DNA from: Hymenobacter nivis
Lineage (GTDB): Bacteria; Bacteroidota; Bacteroidia; Cytophagales; Hymenobacteraceae
Assembly: GCF_006439025.1 (NCBI RefSeq)
Contig: NZ_RCYZ01000003.1
Coordinates: forward strand, 498,127-562,126
Reading direction: 5' to 3'
Length of the DNA stretch: 64,000 bases
In this document: one piece after another, positions 52,661-62,935 of the stretch
Layout: each line of letters begins with the position of its first letter
Numbering within the stretch: the first letter of the stretch is position 1
Notes under the pieces: generated by a model
Seen by the model: only the letters and a program-made list of their open reading frames with translations
Databases searched by the model: none
Told to the model about the DNA's origin: nothing
Position numbers and translations under genes: made by a program

Positions 52661-54067
52661 ATGGACAAGTACCACGACCTGATTTCCCAAACTTTCGATT
52701 TTCCCACCGCCGACTTCACGGTTCAAAACGACGAGCTCCAGTTCCACGGCATCGACCTGATGGCCCTGGTGGAAAAGTACGGCACGCCGCTGCGCCTCAC
52801 GTACTTACCCAAAATCAGCTCCCAAATCCAGCGGGCCAAAAAGTGGTTTGCCGACGGCATTGCCGCCACCGGCTACCAGGGCACCTACTCCTACGCCTAC
52901 TGCACCAAGTCGTCGCACTTCCGCTTCGTGCTCGAAGAGGCCCTAAAGAACGACGTCCACCTCGAAACCTCGTCGTGGTTCGACATCAGCATCATCCGCG
53001 CGCTCTACGGGCAGGGCAAGTTTGGCAAAGATAAGTACATCATCTGCAACGGCTTCAAGCCCGACGAGTACAAGCACGACATCACCGCGCTGCTCAACGA
53101 CGGCTTCGTGAACTGCCTGCCCATCCTCGACGCGCCCAACGAAATTGACTACTACCACGCCCACGTGCAACCCGACACGCGGGTGAAGCTGGGCATGCGC
53201 CTGGCCTCCGACGAGGAGCCGCGCTTCCAGTTCTACACCTCGCGCCTGGGCATCCGCTACGCCGACGCCATCCCGCTGTACGAGCAAAAGATCAAGGACG
53301 ACCCGCGCTTCGAGCTCACGATGCTGCACTACTTCATCAGCACCGGCATCAAGGACACGTCCTACTACTGGTCCGAGCTGAGCCGCTTCATCCACAAGTA
53401 CTGCGAGCTGCGCAAAATCTGCCCCACGCTCACCACCATCGACATCGGCGGCGGTTTGCCCATCCAAACCAGCATCCAGCCCGAGTACGATTACCCGTAC
53501 ATGATTGCCGAAATCATGCGCACCATCCAGCGCATTTGTAAGGAGGAAGGCGTGCCCGAGCCGCACATCTTCACCGAGTTCGGCATCTTCACGGTGGGCG
53601 AGAGTGGCGCCATCATCTACTCCATTCTGGACGAGAAACTACAGAACGACAAGGAGTTGTGGTACATGATCGACGGCTCGTTCATCACCAACTTGCCCGA
53701 TACCTGGGCCCTGAACCAGCGCTTCATCCTGCTGGCCCTCAACGGCTGGCAGAAGCAGTACAAGCGCATCCAGCTCGGGGGCCTCACCTGCGACTCGCAG
53801 GACTACTACAACGCCGAGCAGCACTTATACCAGGTGTTTTTGCCCGAGCGCAAGCCCGCCGACGAGCAGCCGCTCTACATTGGATTTTTCCACACCGGCG
53901 CCTACCAGGAAAGCCTGAGCGGCTACGGCGGCATCAAGCACTGCCTCATCCCCGCGCCCCAGCACGTCATCCTCGACCGGGGCCCCGACGGCGTGCTCAC
54001 CGACACCATTTTTGCGCCTAAGCAGGAGGCGGCCAGCATGATGCGCATCCTGGGCTACACCTCATAG
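52661..54067 (+). CDS. speA: Arginine decarboxylase, fold type III PLP enzyme
   Basis: The product has 468 residues. The PLP-binding region is YSYAYCTKSSHFRFVLEEAL with the lysine in AYCTKSSH (about residue 73). Other features of the alanine-racemase-like barrel are HLETSSWFDISIIRALYGQG and TIDIGGGLPIQT, with C-terminal domain parts such as GGLTCDSQDYYN that include the conserved CDS motif. It belongs to the short Bacteroidota form rather than the long E. coli SpeA. It converts arginine to agmatine, the first step to putrescine and spermidine. It is divergent from the ureohydrolase gene. Confidence 0.92.
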   Translation: MDKYHDLISQTFDFPTADFTVQNDELQFHGIDLMALVEKYGTPLRLTYLPKISSQIQRAKKWFADGIAATGYQGTYSYAYCTKSSHFRFVLEEALKNDVHLETSSWFDISIIRALYGQGKFGKDKYIICNGFKPDEYKHDITALLNDGFVNCLPILDAPNEIDYYHAHVQPDTRVKLGMRLASDEEPRFQFYTSRLGIRYADAIPLYEQKIKDDPRFELTMLHYFISTGIKDTSYYWSELSRFIHKYCELRKICPTLTTIDIGGGLPIQTSIQPEYDYPYMIAEIMRTIQRICKEEGVPEPHIFTEFGIFTVGESGAIIYSILDEKLQNDKELWYMIDGSFITNLPDTWALNQRFILLALNGWQKQYKRIQLGGLTCDSQDYYNAEQHLYQVFLPERKPADEQPLYIGFFHTGAYQESLSGYGGIKHCLIPAPQHVILDRGPDGVLTDTIFAPKQEAASMMRILGYTS

Positions 54068-54133
54068 AAGGGCGTTGCACGAAAATTTGCATTTTTCCGT
54101 TCGATGGGAGTGCGGCGGTTGCGGCGGCCGTAT

Positions 54134-54141
54134 TATCTTTG
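54134..54141 (+). promoter_or_regulatory. Promoter box of the small lipoprotein gene
   Basis: The bases TATCTTTG match TAnnTTTG exactly and lie 41 nt before the ATG at 54183. No clear -33 element was found at the expected distance. Confidence 0.55.
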
Positions 54142-54182
54142 GGCCAACCTCCACTTCGCATTCACCCATTTAGCATTATCTT

Positions 54183-54338
54183 ATGAAAAAGCTTATTCTC
54201 TTAGCGGCTGGCGTGGCCACCCTGGGCCTCGGTTCGTGCAGCCAGGCCAAGTGCCCCGCCTACACCAGCACCAAGGCCGCCAACCGCGTGTCTTCGCCCA
54301 TTATGGCCAGCGCCGCCACCCCCTCGGCCCGCCAGTAG
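54183..54338 (+). CDS. 51-residue lipoprotein
   Basis: The product begins MKKLILLAAGVATLGLGSCS, a short signal with the lipobox LGSC. The mature part is only about 33 residues (CSQAKCPAYTSTKAANRVSS and a Ser/Ala-rich end). It has a good promoter box upstream and a strong terminator downstream, so it is probably a separately transcribed, well expressed gene. Small lipoproteins of this type are common in Hymenobacteraceae. The function is unknown. Confidence 0.75.
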   Translation: MKKLILLAAGVATLGLGSCSQAKCPAYTSTKAANRVSSPIMASAATPSARQ

Positions 54339-54358
54339 TTTTCGGGTTGCAGAAATAA

Positions 54359-54396
54359 GAAGGCCGGTTTCCCCAAGTGGGAAGCCGGCCTTTTTA
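54359..54396 (+). terminator. Rho-independent terminator after the lipoprotein gene
   Basis: The stem AAGGCCGGTTTCCC with GGGAAGCCGGCCTTTTTA has a short loop and ends in a T run. The 250 nt that follow up to hsdR contain no gene and only become AT-rich near 54500-54640. Confidence 0.85.
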
Positions 54397-54648
54397 CGTA
54401 TGCCGTCTGGGCCGGGCTGCCGGCTTTTCGTCGGCTGCCCGGTAATCGCCAGGGCCCCAGGGTAGCCCTTGGGGCCCCAGCGTAACTGAGCGTGGCACTA
54501 TGAAACCTATCCACTGACAACCAGGCAGTTGAAAATGCGCTGGATTTCCTAATTCCTCTTATAACATCTGGTGTAGGTATCTTTTCTAAAGCTGAGTGCT
54601 TGTGGAATAACTAATATTTTTCTTGTTAGCCAAGATGAAGGGAAGAAT

Positions 54649-57600
54649 TTACTTCTTCGTCAGCTCGTTGGCAATTAATTCTGCTTGCTTTAGTACCGTT
54701 TCGGTGGCCAGCAACTCCATATCGGGTGGGTAGCCGAATTGGCGCAGGGTGCGCTTTACGATGACTTTTAGCTTGGCTTTTACACTCTCCTTTATCGTCC
54801 AATCGATGGAGGCGTTGGCGCGCACCCGCTCGGTGAGGACTACGGCCAGCTCGCGTAGCTTATCACGCTGCATCAGTTCCTGAGCGCTGTCGTTGTTGGC
54901 TACGGCGGTGTAGAAAGCGTACTCAAACGTGGTCAGGCCCAGCGCTTGGGCTTCGCTGTCCATGTGGGTGATTTCCTTACTGAGCTTGATGAGCTCGTCC
55001 ATTACTTCGGCGGCGGTCAGGATTTTGGCGTGGTAGCGCTTGATGGCGCTTTCCAGCATTTCCATTAGGCTCTTACTTTTCACCAGGTTTTGCTTGGCGC
55101 GGGACTTTAGTTCGTCGTTCAGTAGCTTTTTCAGCACCTCCAGGGCCACGTTCTTGTGCTGCATCCCCTTCAGCTCCAGTAGGAATTCTTCGGAGAGGAT
55201 GGAAATGTCAGGCTTCTTGATGCCGGCCGCGTCGAATACGTCAATCACCTGCTCCGATACCAGGGCCTTGTCGATTACCTGCCGGATGGTGGTTTCGATT
55301 TCCTCGTCGGTGCGGCCGTTGCCGGTGCTGTCGAACTTGGCCAAGCGGGCTTTTACGGCCTGGAAGAACGATACCTCATCCTTCACCGCCAGCGCGGCCT
55401 CGTGCGGAATGGCAATGGCGAAGGCCTGGGAAAGCGCCGTTACTTCGTTGATGTAGCGCTTTTTGCCATCGGGCAGACCTAGGATATGCTCCTCGGCCGC
55501 CAGTATCATGGAGAGCTTCTGCGACGTGGGCGCGTCGTAGTAGCTCTCGTAGCCGAAGCCGTGATACATTGCCTGCACCACTTCCAGCTTCTCTTCCATT
55601 AGCGCCACGGCTTGCTTCTGAGCCACGGCGGGGTCGCCTTTGCCGCCGGCGTCGGAGTAGAACGAGAGGGCTTTTTTGAGGTCAGCGGCGATGCCCAGGT
55701 AATCGACCACCAGCCCGCCGGGCTTGTCCTTGTACACGCGGTTGACGCGGGCAATGGCCTGCATCAGGTTGTGGCCCTGCATGGGCTTGTCGATATAGAG
55801 CGTGTGCAGGCTCGGCGCGTCGAAGCCGGTGAGCCACATGTCGCGCACGATGACGAGCTGCAACGCGTCGGCGGGGTCTTTCATGCGCTCGGCCAGGGCG
55901 CGGCGCTGCTCCTTGGTGGTGTGGTGCTTGGCAATCAGCCCGCCTTCGGTCGAGGCCGAAGTCATCACCACTTTGATTTTGCCCTGGGCTCGGTCGTCCG
56001 AATGCCAGTCGGGGCGGATGGCAATAATGGCGGCGTACAGCTCAGCGGCGATGCGGCGCGACATGGCCACGACCATGGCCTTGCCCTCGAATACTTCCTG
56101 GCGCTGCTCGAAGTGGGCCACCACGTCGGCGGCGATGGTGGCGATGCGGCGCTCGCTGCCGATGAGGGCTTCGAGCTGCGTCCACTTGGCTTTGGCTTTC
56201 TGGGTGTTGGTGAGGTCGTCGGCGTCCAGCTCCTCGTCCAGGTCGGCCACCAGCTTTTTGCCTTCTTCGCTCAGGCTCACTTTGGCCAGGCGGCTTTCGT
56301 AGTAGATGCGCACCGTGGCCCCGTCTTCCACGGCCTGGGCGATGTCGTAGATGTCGATGTAGTTGCCGAACACGGCCGGCGTGTTCACATCCGTTTGCTC
56401 GATGGGCGTGCCCGTGAAGCCCAGGTAGGTGGCCTGGGGCAGGGCGTCGCGCAGGTACTTGGCGAAGCCGTACACGGTGCGCTTGCCGATTACTTCGCCC
56501 TCCGCTTTCACGTCCACTTCCTTGGCCTTGAAGCCATACTGCGTGCGGTGGGCCTCGTCGGCAATGACGATGATGTTGCGCCGGGCCGACAGTTCCTCGT
56601 ACACGTTGCCTTCTTCGGGCTGAAACTTCTGGATGGTGCTGAACACCACCCCGCCCGAGGCCACGCGCAGCAGCTCTTTCAGCTGCTCGCGGCTTTCGAC
56701 TTGCTTGGGCTCCTGGCGCAGCAGCTGCGTGCAAGCGGCGAAGGTGTCGAACAGCTGGTCGTCGAGGTCGTTGCGGTCGGTGATGACGACCACCGTGGGG
56801 TTGTCGAGGGCCTGCACGATTTTGCCGGTGTAGAACACCATGCTCAGGCTCTTGCCGCTGCCCTGGGTGTGCCACACTACCCCGCCTTTGCGGTCGCCGA
56901 AGGGCTGGGATGCTACGCCGGGCACGCCGTAGGTTTCGGGGGCTTCGTGCGCCAGCGCGGGAGGCGGGATGCCGCGCCCGTAGCTGCGGCCGGTGGGCGG
57001 CGTGGCGGCCGTCACTTCGGCCGGGGCGTGGCCGGCGGCCCGCAGCGTCGATTGCACGGCGGCATTCACGGCGTAGTACTGGTGGTAGGCAGCCACCTTC
57101 TTCACCGTCGTAATGTGAATGACACCCGTTTTGGGGTCTTCCTTCTTCGACTTCTCGAACACCACGAAGTGCCGCAGCAAATCGAGCAGGGTGGCCGGGG
57201 CCAGCATACCCCGGATGAGGGTTTCGAGCTGGCTCACCAGGTGCGAGGCTTCGGCCAGCCCGTCGGCCGACTTCCAGGCCATGAAGCGGCTCAGGCCCGC
57301 CGACAGCGACCCGGCCCGTGCCTCCAGGCCATCGGAGATGACGAGCAGGCCGTTGTAGGTGAAAAGGCCCGGAATGAGGGCCTTGTAGGTGTCGAGCTGC
57401 TGATAGGCTGACTTGAGGGTGGCGTTTTCGGCGGCGGCGTTTTTCAGCTCCAGCACCACCAGCGGCAGGCCGTTGACGAACAGCACCACGTCGGGCCGCT
57501 TCTGGTGGCCGTTTTCGATGACCGTGAACTGGTTGGCCACCACAAACTCGTTGCGGGCGGGCTGCTGGAAATCGACCAGCCACACCACCTCGCCGCGCTC

Positions 57601-57918
57601 CTGCCCGTCTTGCTGCTTGCCCACCTTCACGCCCTCGGTGAGCAGGCGGTGAAAGGTTTCGTTGTTGGCCAGCAGCTCGGGCGAGGCAATGCGCTGCACC
57701 TGCCGCAGGGCGTCTTCGCGGGCCTCGGCCGGCACGGTGGGGTTGAGCTGGGCGATGGCAACCCGCAGGCGCTCCAGCAGCAGCACGTCGGCGAAGCTGG
57801 CCCGCTCGGGGTGCGGCCCGTCGGGGGCAAAGTCGGGGGCATAGTGGTACTGGTAGCCCAGCGTTTGCAGCAGCTCGATGGCCAGCTCCTCAATTGCGTT
57901 TTCAGTCAGCTTGGCCAT
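54649..57918 (-). CDS. hsdR: Type I restriction endonuclease subunit R
   Basis: HsdR is the motor and nuclease subunit of the type I complex. The product has 1089 residues. The N-terminal nuclease motif is RPDVVLFVNGLPLVVLELKN (Asp near 143, ELK at 157-159). The SF2 motor begins with VWHTQGSGKSLSM (Walker A near 350) and continues with VIADEAHRTQYG (DEAH-like, near 453), GFTGTPIEQTD and the late RVNRVYKDKPGGLVVDYLG. It is the last gene of hsdM-hsdS-hsdR, 22 nt after hsdS. All motifs are intact, so it is probably active. Confidence 0.96.
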   Translation of the reverse strand: MAKLTENAIEELAIELLQTLGYQYHYAPDFAPDGPHPERASFADVLLLERLRVAIAQLNPTVPAEAREDALRQVQRIASPELLANNETFHRLLTEGVKVGKQQDGQERGEVVWLVDFQQPARNEFVVANQFTVIENGHQKRPDVVLFVNGLPLVVLELKNAAAENATLKSAYQQLDTYKALIPGLFTYNGLLVISDGLEARAGSLSAGLSRFMAWKSADGLAEASHLVSQLETLIRGMLAPATLLDLLRHFVVFEKSKKEDPKTGVIHITTVKKVAAYHQYYAVNAAVQSTLRAAGHAPAEVTAATPPTGRSYGRGIPPPALAHEAPETYGVPGVASQPFGDRKGGVVWHTQGSGKSLSMVFYTGKIVQALDNPTVVVITDRNDLDDQLFDTFAACTQLLRQEPKQVESREQLKELLRVASGGVVFSTIQKFQPEEGNVYEELSARRNIIVIADEAHRTQYGFKAKEVDVKAEGEVIGKRTVYGFAKYLRDALPQATYLGFTGTPIEQTDVNTPAVFGNYIDIYDIAQAVEDGATVRIYYESRLAKVSLSEEGKKLVADLDEELDADDLTNTQKAKAKWTQLEALIGSERRIATIAADVVAHFEQRQEVFEGKAMVVAMSRRIAAELYAAIIAIRPDWHSDDRAQGKIKVVMTSASTEGGLIAKHHTTKEQRRALAERMKDPADALQLVIVRDMWLTGFDAPSLHTLYIDKPMQGHNLMQAIARVNRVYKDKPGGLVVDYLGIAADLKKALSFYSDAGGKGDPAVAQKQAVALMEEKLEVVQAMYHGFGYESYYDAPTSQKLSMILAAEEHILGLPDGKKRYINEVTALSQAFAIAIPHEAALAVKDEVSFFQAVKARLAKFDSTGNGRTDEEIETTIRQVIDKALVSEQVIDVFDAAGIKKPDISILSEEFLLELKGMQHKNVALEVLKKLLNDELKSRAKQNLVKSKSLMEMLESAIKRYHAKILTAAEVMDELIKLSKEITHMDSEAQALGLTTFEYAFYTAVANNDSAQELMQRDKLRELAVVLTERVRANASIDWTIKESVKAKLKVIVKRTLRQFGYPPDMELLATETVLKQAELIANELTKK

Positions 57919-57940
57919 GGGGCAGACGGCGGAAGGGTGC

Positions 57941-59110
57941 TTAATAGGCCACGCGCACTTCGCCGCTCATCAGCTTCGGTAGCAGCGTGTCGCGCAGGGT
58001 GGAAAGAGTTTGGATTTGGTTGGTGTTCTGATAGATTTTCTTGAAGTGTGGATATGCCACTTCCTCAAATCTATTTATTAAATCCTTCGGCGGAATTGGT
58101 GAAATGTGAGCATGAACATGGTTCCTATTCAATGTTGGCACTGCCGAACCTGCATTGAATCCTTCCAAGTCCGCGAACTTCAAGGTGAAGTAAGAAAACA
58201 GCGGAGTACCTAGCTTGTATTCTTTGATAAAAAGTGAAGTGTTCAATGGCCAGAAATCTTCCATCACAAAAAAGACCTTTCCAATAACTCCACTTCGGCC
58301 GGTTGTAACTCCCGGCCCTTTTATTTTGAATTCGTTGTGTCCAGCACTGTATCCACTCGACGTTAAAATTGGAAATTTACCGGGCACACGATTTTGAATC
58401 GGTAAGTCAAATCCTCTTTGTAGCGTGAAAAAATCACCTAATGTACCTTCCTCCCACTCCTCCTTCGCCTCCTCCACAAACCACTGCCGGAACAGCGTTT
58501 CCGCCAAGGCTTCCAGGGTGGCGTTCTGGCGGTGCAGCAGGTCTATTTTATCATCCAAGCTGCTAAGGACTTCAACGATTGCGCGCTGTTCAGATAAAGA
58601 AGGTAATGATATTGGAAGCCGTTTTAGAATCCCCGAATTCAGATTGGGCATGGTTGTGCCCACCGCATGGCTGCTTATCCAACCCTTCATCTCATCGGTA
58701 GAGAGATAATAGGCGCAGAACTTAGGATGAATAATTTCAGAAGTAAATCGAATTCTCAAACAGCCAGTACCGCAAAGCCAACCGTTTTCTTGCTCTGTAA
58801 TAAAAGCGCACTTTTCGACGTCTCCCCTTCTGCTATAGACAATATCACCAGCTTCTACCAAGTAACGACTGAGACGTTGCGCATCGGCTTCCGTAATACA
58901 AGCAATTGATTCTTTGCTGATTTCCAACCGCCGCCCAATGTTCGTAGGCATTATGGAAGGAATGCCTACTGCTACATAATCCGCAGAATGGAGTTGACTA
59001 CCAAATGGCCCAGTTTGAATATCTGCGACATCTCCTAGATGGTACTGTTGCCACTCGTCTGTTTCAGCAATAGCCACCTCCCCCCACTGTATTTCCGTCT
59101 GTTTACTCAT
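57941..59110 (-). CDS. hsdS: Type I restriction specificity subunit S
   Basis: HsdS determines the DNA sequence recognised. The product has 389 residues with two target-recognition domains. The first runs about 20-180, and a conserved helix region follows (LPSLSEQRAIVEVLSSLDDKI and ALAETLFRQWFVEEAKEEWE). The second runs about 215-350 and ends with a further conserved helix (TQIQTLSTLRDTLLPKLMSG form). The recognition domains are distinctly less GC-rich than the neighbouring genes, which is common because they are swapped between strains. The gene starts 5 nt after hsdM. Confidence 0.95.
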   Translation of the reverse strand: MSKQTEIQWGEVAIAETDEWQQYHLGDVADIQTGPFGSQLHSADYVAVGIPSIMPTNIGRRLEISKESIACITEADAQRLSRYLVEAGDIVYSRRGDVEKCAFITEQENGWLCGTGCLRIRFTSEIIHPKFCAYYLSTDEMKGWISSHAVGTTMPNLNSGILKRLPISLPSLSEQRAIVEVLSSLDDKIDLLHRQNATLEALAETLFRQWFVEEAKEEWEEGTLGDFFTLQRGFDLPIQNRVPGKFPILTSSGYSAGHNEFKIKGPGVTTGRSGVIGKVFFVMEDFWPLNTSLFIKEYKLGTPLFSYFTLKFADLEGFNAGSAVPTLNRNHVHAHISPIPPKDLINRFEEVAYPHFKKIYQNTNQIQTLSTLRDTLLPKLMSGEVRVAY

Positions 59111-59115
59111 CCTTC

Positions 59116-60705
<1,590 letters not shown>

Positions 60706-60766
60706 GGGGCTAATTCTTCTTAAGTACTAATCCGGTATAGGCGTGCCCAACCGCAAGGAAGCGCAC

Positions 60767-60779
60767 CTTACAAAGTAAG
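60767..60779. promoter_or_regulatory. Palindrome CTTACAAAGTAAG between hsdM and the nuclease gene
   Basis: A 13-nt palindrome with a 3-nt centre lies between the divergent starts at 60705 and 60860. On the minus strand it contains TTACTTTG, one mismatch from the -7 box, so it may be both a promoter and an operator for hsdM. This is a by-eye call. Confidence 0.4.
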
Positions 60780-60859
60780 TACGCAGCTACGCTTTGCAGC
60801 CACAGGCTTTTGACCAAGCAATGGTAAACGGCGGAATAAACCCCGCATACTTTTGGCGC

Positions 60860-62011
60860 ATGACTACAGAAGACTTTGCAGCCCTGGACGGCTTTTTTCT
60901 GACCTCGGACAACTGGCCCGTTCTCGCCCCCGCTCAGCCCTCCTTTTTTTCACTGGCCAAAATCGAGCACAAGGAATTACCGCTAAGCAATACCTACGCC
61001 TTCTTTTTTGATTCCCAGGGCCCCCACGGCTTAGGCAATCTCTTTACCAGGGCGCTGCTTGAAGTGCTAAACCAAAAAGGCCACCCGCTACCGATGCAGC
61101 CCGAGGCATTGAGGCGCATTCAGGCGGTGCGGGAATACCCCATAGCGCAGGCCGGCACCCCCACCAAATGGCTGGATTTGCTCCTTCACAACGGCCATCA
61201 AGGCAGGCCGATTCCGGCCAGCGCGACGTTCGCGGTGCTAGTCGAAATCAAAGTATGGCATACCCTGCACAATGATTTAACCGCTTATTGGCACGCTATT
61301 CCTACGGCAGAGAAGCGGGGCATCGTCTTAGGCTTCCGCAAAGAAGAACCCCGGGATAAGAACTGGGTTTTTGTAACCCACCTGGACGTAGCATTGGCCG
61401 TCGAGCAACAGCTAAAAGCCTCGCCGGAACTGCCAAATCCCTATTATCAAGACATTTTACGCCATTTTTTAGACCACATCAAACACATGAGCGGAGCCAC
61501 ACCTGATTCATTCGCCGAAGTCTTTGCCTATGCGCAGCGCCACCGGGCAGAGCTGAATCGAGCCCAGCAGCTGTTGAAGCAATTACAGCCAGCTTGGCTA
61601 GCCGAGGCAATCGCCGCTGCTTTCGGAGACGATTACGTACAAGGAAGCTCCTTCGAAGACCGTGTGCATATCTCCCCCAAAAGCGGTGGGCCCGTTGATT
61701 ACCTCGTTTGGTTTGGCTACTTATTGCAGCTAGATGTCATAGATCCAAGCTTTAGCATCACGCTGTTTCCAACGGGAGGCGGAGAGAATTTGCCGCCTGA
61801 TATGCGGAGCCGATTGATTGCGGTTTTCAAAGAAGCAGGCAGGGGCGTAGAAAGGTTAAACTGGTTTGATAAGGACTGGTACGACGAAATGCTTGTAGGC
61901 AAGAACTACTATCTCAATCCTGCGAACGGAACACTCGATGCATTAAAAGACCAGATTAGGCAAGCGTTACTTGAAGATTGGCAACCGATGAAAAATCATT
62001 GGGTTGGCTAA
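60860..62011 (+). CDS. PD-(D/E)XK nuclease superfamily protein, divergent from hsdM
   Basis: The product has 383 residues and is less GC-rich than the flanks. It matches the PD-(D/E)XK group (PF14281-like): PLSNTYAFFFDSQGPHGLGN with its HGLGN element, then KWLDLLLHNG with the likely metal-binding Asp, and VLVEIKVWHTLHNDLTAYWH with the E-x-K motif. The rest is helical (NRAQQLLKQLQPAWLAEAIA), followed by a C-terminal domain of unknown type. The start was set at the ATG at 60860; earlier ATG (60821) or TTG starts are possible. It is divergent from hsdM with a 154-nt gap, which suggests a role in the same defence locus. Confidence 0.72.
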   Translation: MTTEDFAALDGFFLTSDNWPVLAPAQPSFFSLAKIEHKELPLSNTYAFFFDSQGPHGLGNLFTRALLEVLNQKGHPLPMQPEALRRIQAVREYPIAQAGTPTKWLDLLLHNGHQGRPIPASATFAVLVEIKVWHTLHNDLTAYWHAIPTAEKRGIVLGFRKEEPRDKNWVFVTHLDVALAVEQQLKASPELPNPYYQDILRHFLDHIKHMSGATPDSFAEVFAYAQRHRAELNRAQQLLKQLQPAWLAEAIAAAFGDDYVQGSSFEDRVHISPKSGGPVDYLVWFGYLLQLDVIDPSFSITLFPTGGGENLPPDMRSRLIAVFKEAGRGVERLNWFDKDWYDEMLVGKNYYLNPANGTLDALKDQIRQALLEDWQPMKNHWVG

Positions 62012-62037
62012 TATTCAGCCTTTCTATTTGAGATAAT

Positions 62038-62190
62038 GAAGCTGTTCGGGAAGTCTTTAGGACGTCGTGCTGAGCTTGTCGAAGCATTTCTCCCGCTGAC
62101 TGACTTATTGATTACTGCTGCGGTAGAAATGCTTCGGCTACGCTCAGCACGACGTTCAATTCTAAATATCCTGACTTCCTAAACAGCTTT
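62038..62190. repeat. Inverted repeat of the CGTCATGC(T/C)GAGCG family, with outer arms
   Basis: Inner arms of about 35 nt (62062-62096 and 62120-62155) start ACGTCGTGCTGAGC and pair with one gap and a few mismatches. Outer arms (62038-62055 and 62173-62190) read GAAGCTGTTCGGGAAGTC and its near complement. It lies just after the nuclease gene. In the rest of the 372-nt gap (62012-62383) there is a small hairpin-like GC-rich repeat near 62341-62378 and no gene. Confidence 0.8.
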
Positions 62191-62383
62191 AATTCCAGTA
62201 GAATTTCTACAATTCAGCAGTAAGCAAAAACCTATCTTACAAGTTTTTATCTACCAGGCGCAAGAGGATTGAACTGCTTTATACAAGCGAAGCGAGCAGG
62301 AGAATAACCGCCCCCAGCGTCGCCCAGCGATTCAACAATCAGCGGGCAGCCGGCAGCCGGCGAAAAGTCGGCAGCCCGCGTCC

Positions 62384-62899
62384 CTACTGGCCCAAAATCA
62401 AGTCTGTGGCGGCGGCCAAATCGACGGCGTAGGGCGTGTGGGCCCCTATTTCGGTGTGGCCCACCAGGATGCCCCGGATGCCCAGGCGGGCCCCGGCCTG
62501 CATGTCGCGCACCCGGTCGCCGATGATCCAGCACTGGGCAGGGTCGAGGGCGAAGCGGGCCACGGCTTTTTCCAGCATCCCCGAATCAGGTTTGCGGAAG
62601 ATGGATTCGCTCACGCTGGGGTGGTTGGCGCTGAAGTAGAGCGCGTCCAGCGCGTTGCCGCAGGCGGCTTGCAGCTGTTCGTGGCGGGCCTGCACGTCGG
62701 CCCCGGTGTAGAGGCCCTTGGCGATGCCGGCCTGGTTGGTAACGACGATGAGGTAGTAGCCCGCGGCTTTGAGGCGCGCCAGGGCCCCGGGCACGCCGGG
62801 GCTGACCACGAACTGCGCGGCCTGCCACACGTATTCGCCGGTTTCGTTGTTGAGTACGCCGTCGCGGTCGAGGAAAATTGCTTTGTGGGGGCCCGTCAT
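62384..62899 (-). CDS. gmhB: D-glycero-D-manno-heptose 1,7-bisphosphate 7-phosphatase-like (HAD-IIIA)
   Basis: The product has 171 residues of the HAD superfamily. The first motif is KAIFLDRDGVLNNETGEYVW (DxD near residue 11), the second is IVVTNQAGIAKGLY and the late motif is CWIIGDRVRDMQAGARLGI. It matches the GmhB/histidinol-phosphatase subfamily, which removes a phosphate in heptose synthesis for lipopolysaccharide, but the cysteine cluster of the zinc-binding GmhB type is not complete (the family loop reads FSANHPS). So the symbol is tentative. It is divergent from hemG with 36 nt between. Confidence 0.8.
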   Translation of the reverse strand: MTGPHKAIFLDRDGVLNNETGEYVWQAAQFVVSPGVPGALARLKAAGYYLIVVTNQAGIAKGLYTGADVQARHEQLQAACGNALDALYFSANHPSVSESIFRKPDSGMLEKAVARFALDPAQCWIIGDRVRDMQAGARLGIRGILVGHTEIGAHTPYAVDLAAATDLILGQ

Positions 62900-62903
62900 G
62901 GGG

Positions 62904-62911
62904 CAAAGCTA
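62904..62911 (-). promoter_or_regulatory. Promoter box 4 nt before the gmhB start
   Basis: On the minus strand the bases are TAGCTTTG, an exact TAnnTTTG match, ending 4 nt before the ATG. The distance suggests a leaderless transcript. Confidence 0.5.
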
Positions 62912-62923
62912 CGGGCGGGGCCC

Positions 62924-62931
62924 GACCTTTG
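62924..62931 (+). promoter_or_regulatory. Promoter-like box 4 nt before the hemG start
   Basis: The bases GACCTTTG are one mismatch from TAnnTTTG and end 4 nt before the ATG. Two divergent promoters therefore share a 36-nt gap. Confidence 0.4.
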
Positions 62932-62935
62932 CCGA

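Noticed and set aside
55612..57411. A 599-residue plus-strand frame
   Set aside because: It is antisense to hsdR, which is intact on the other strand.
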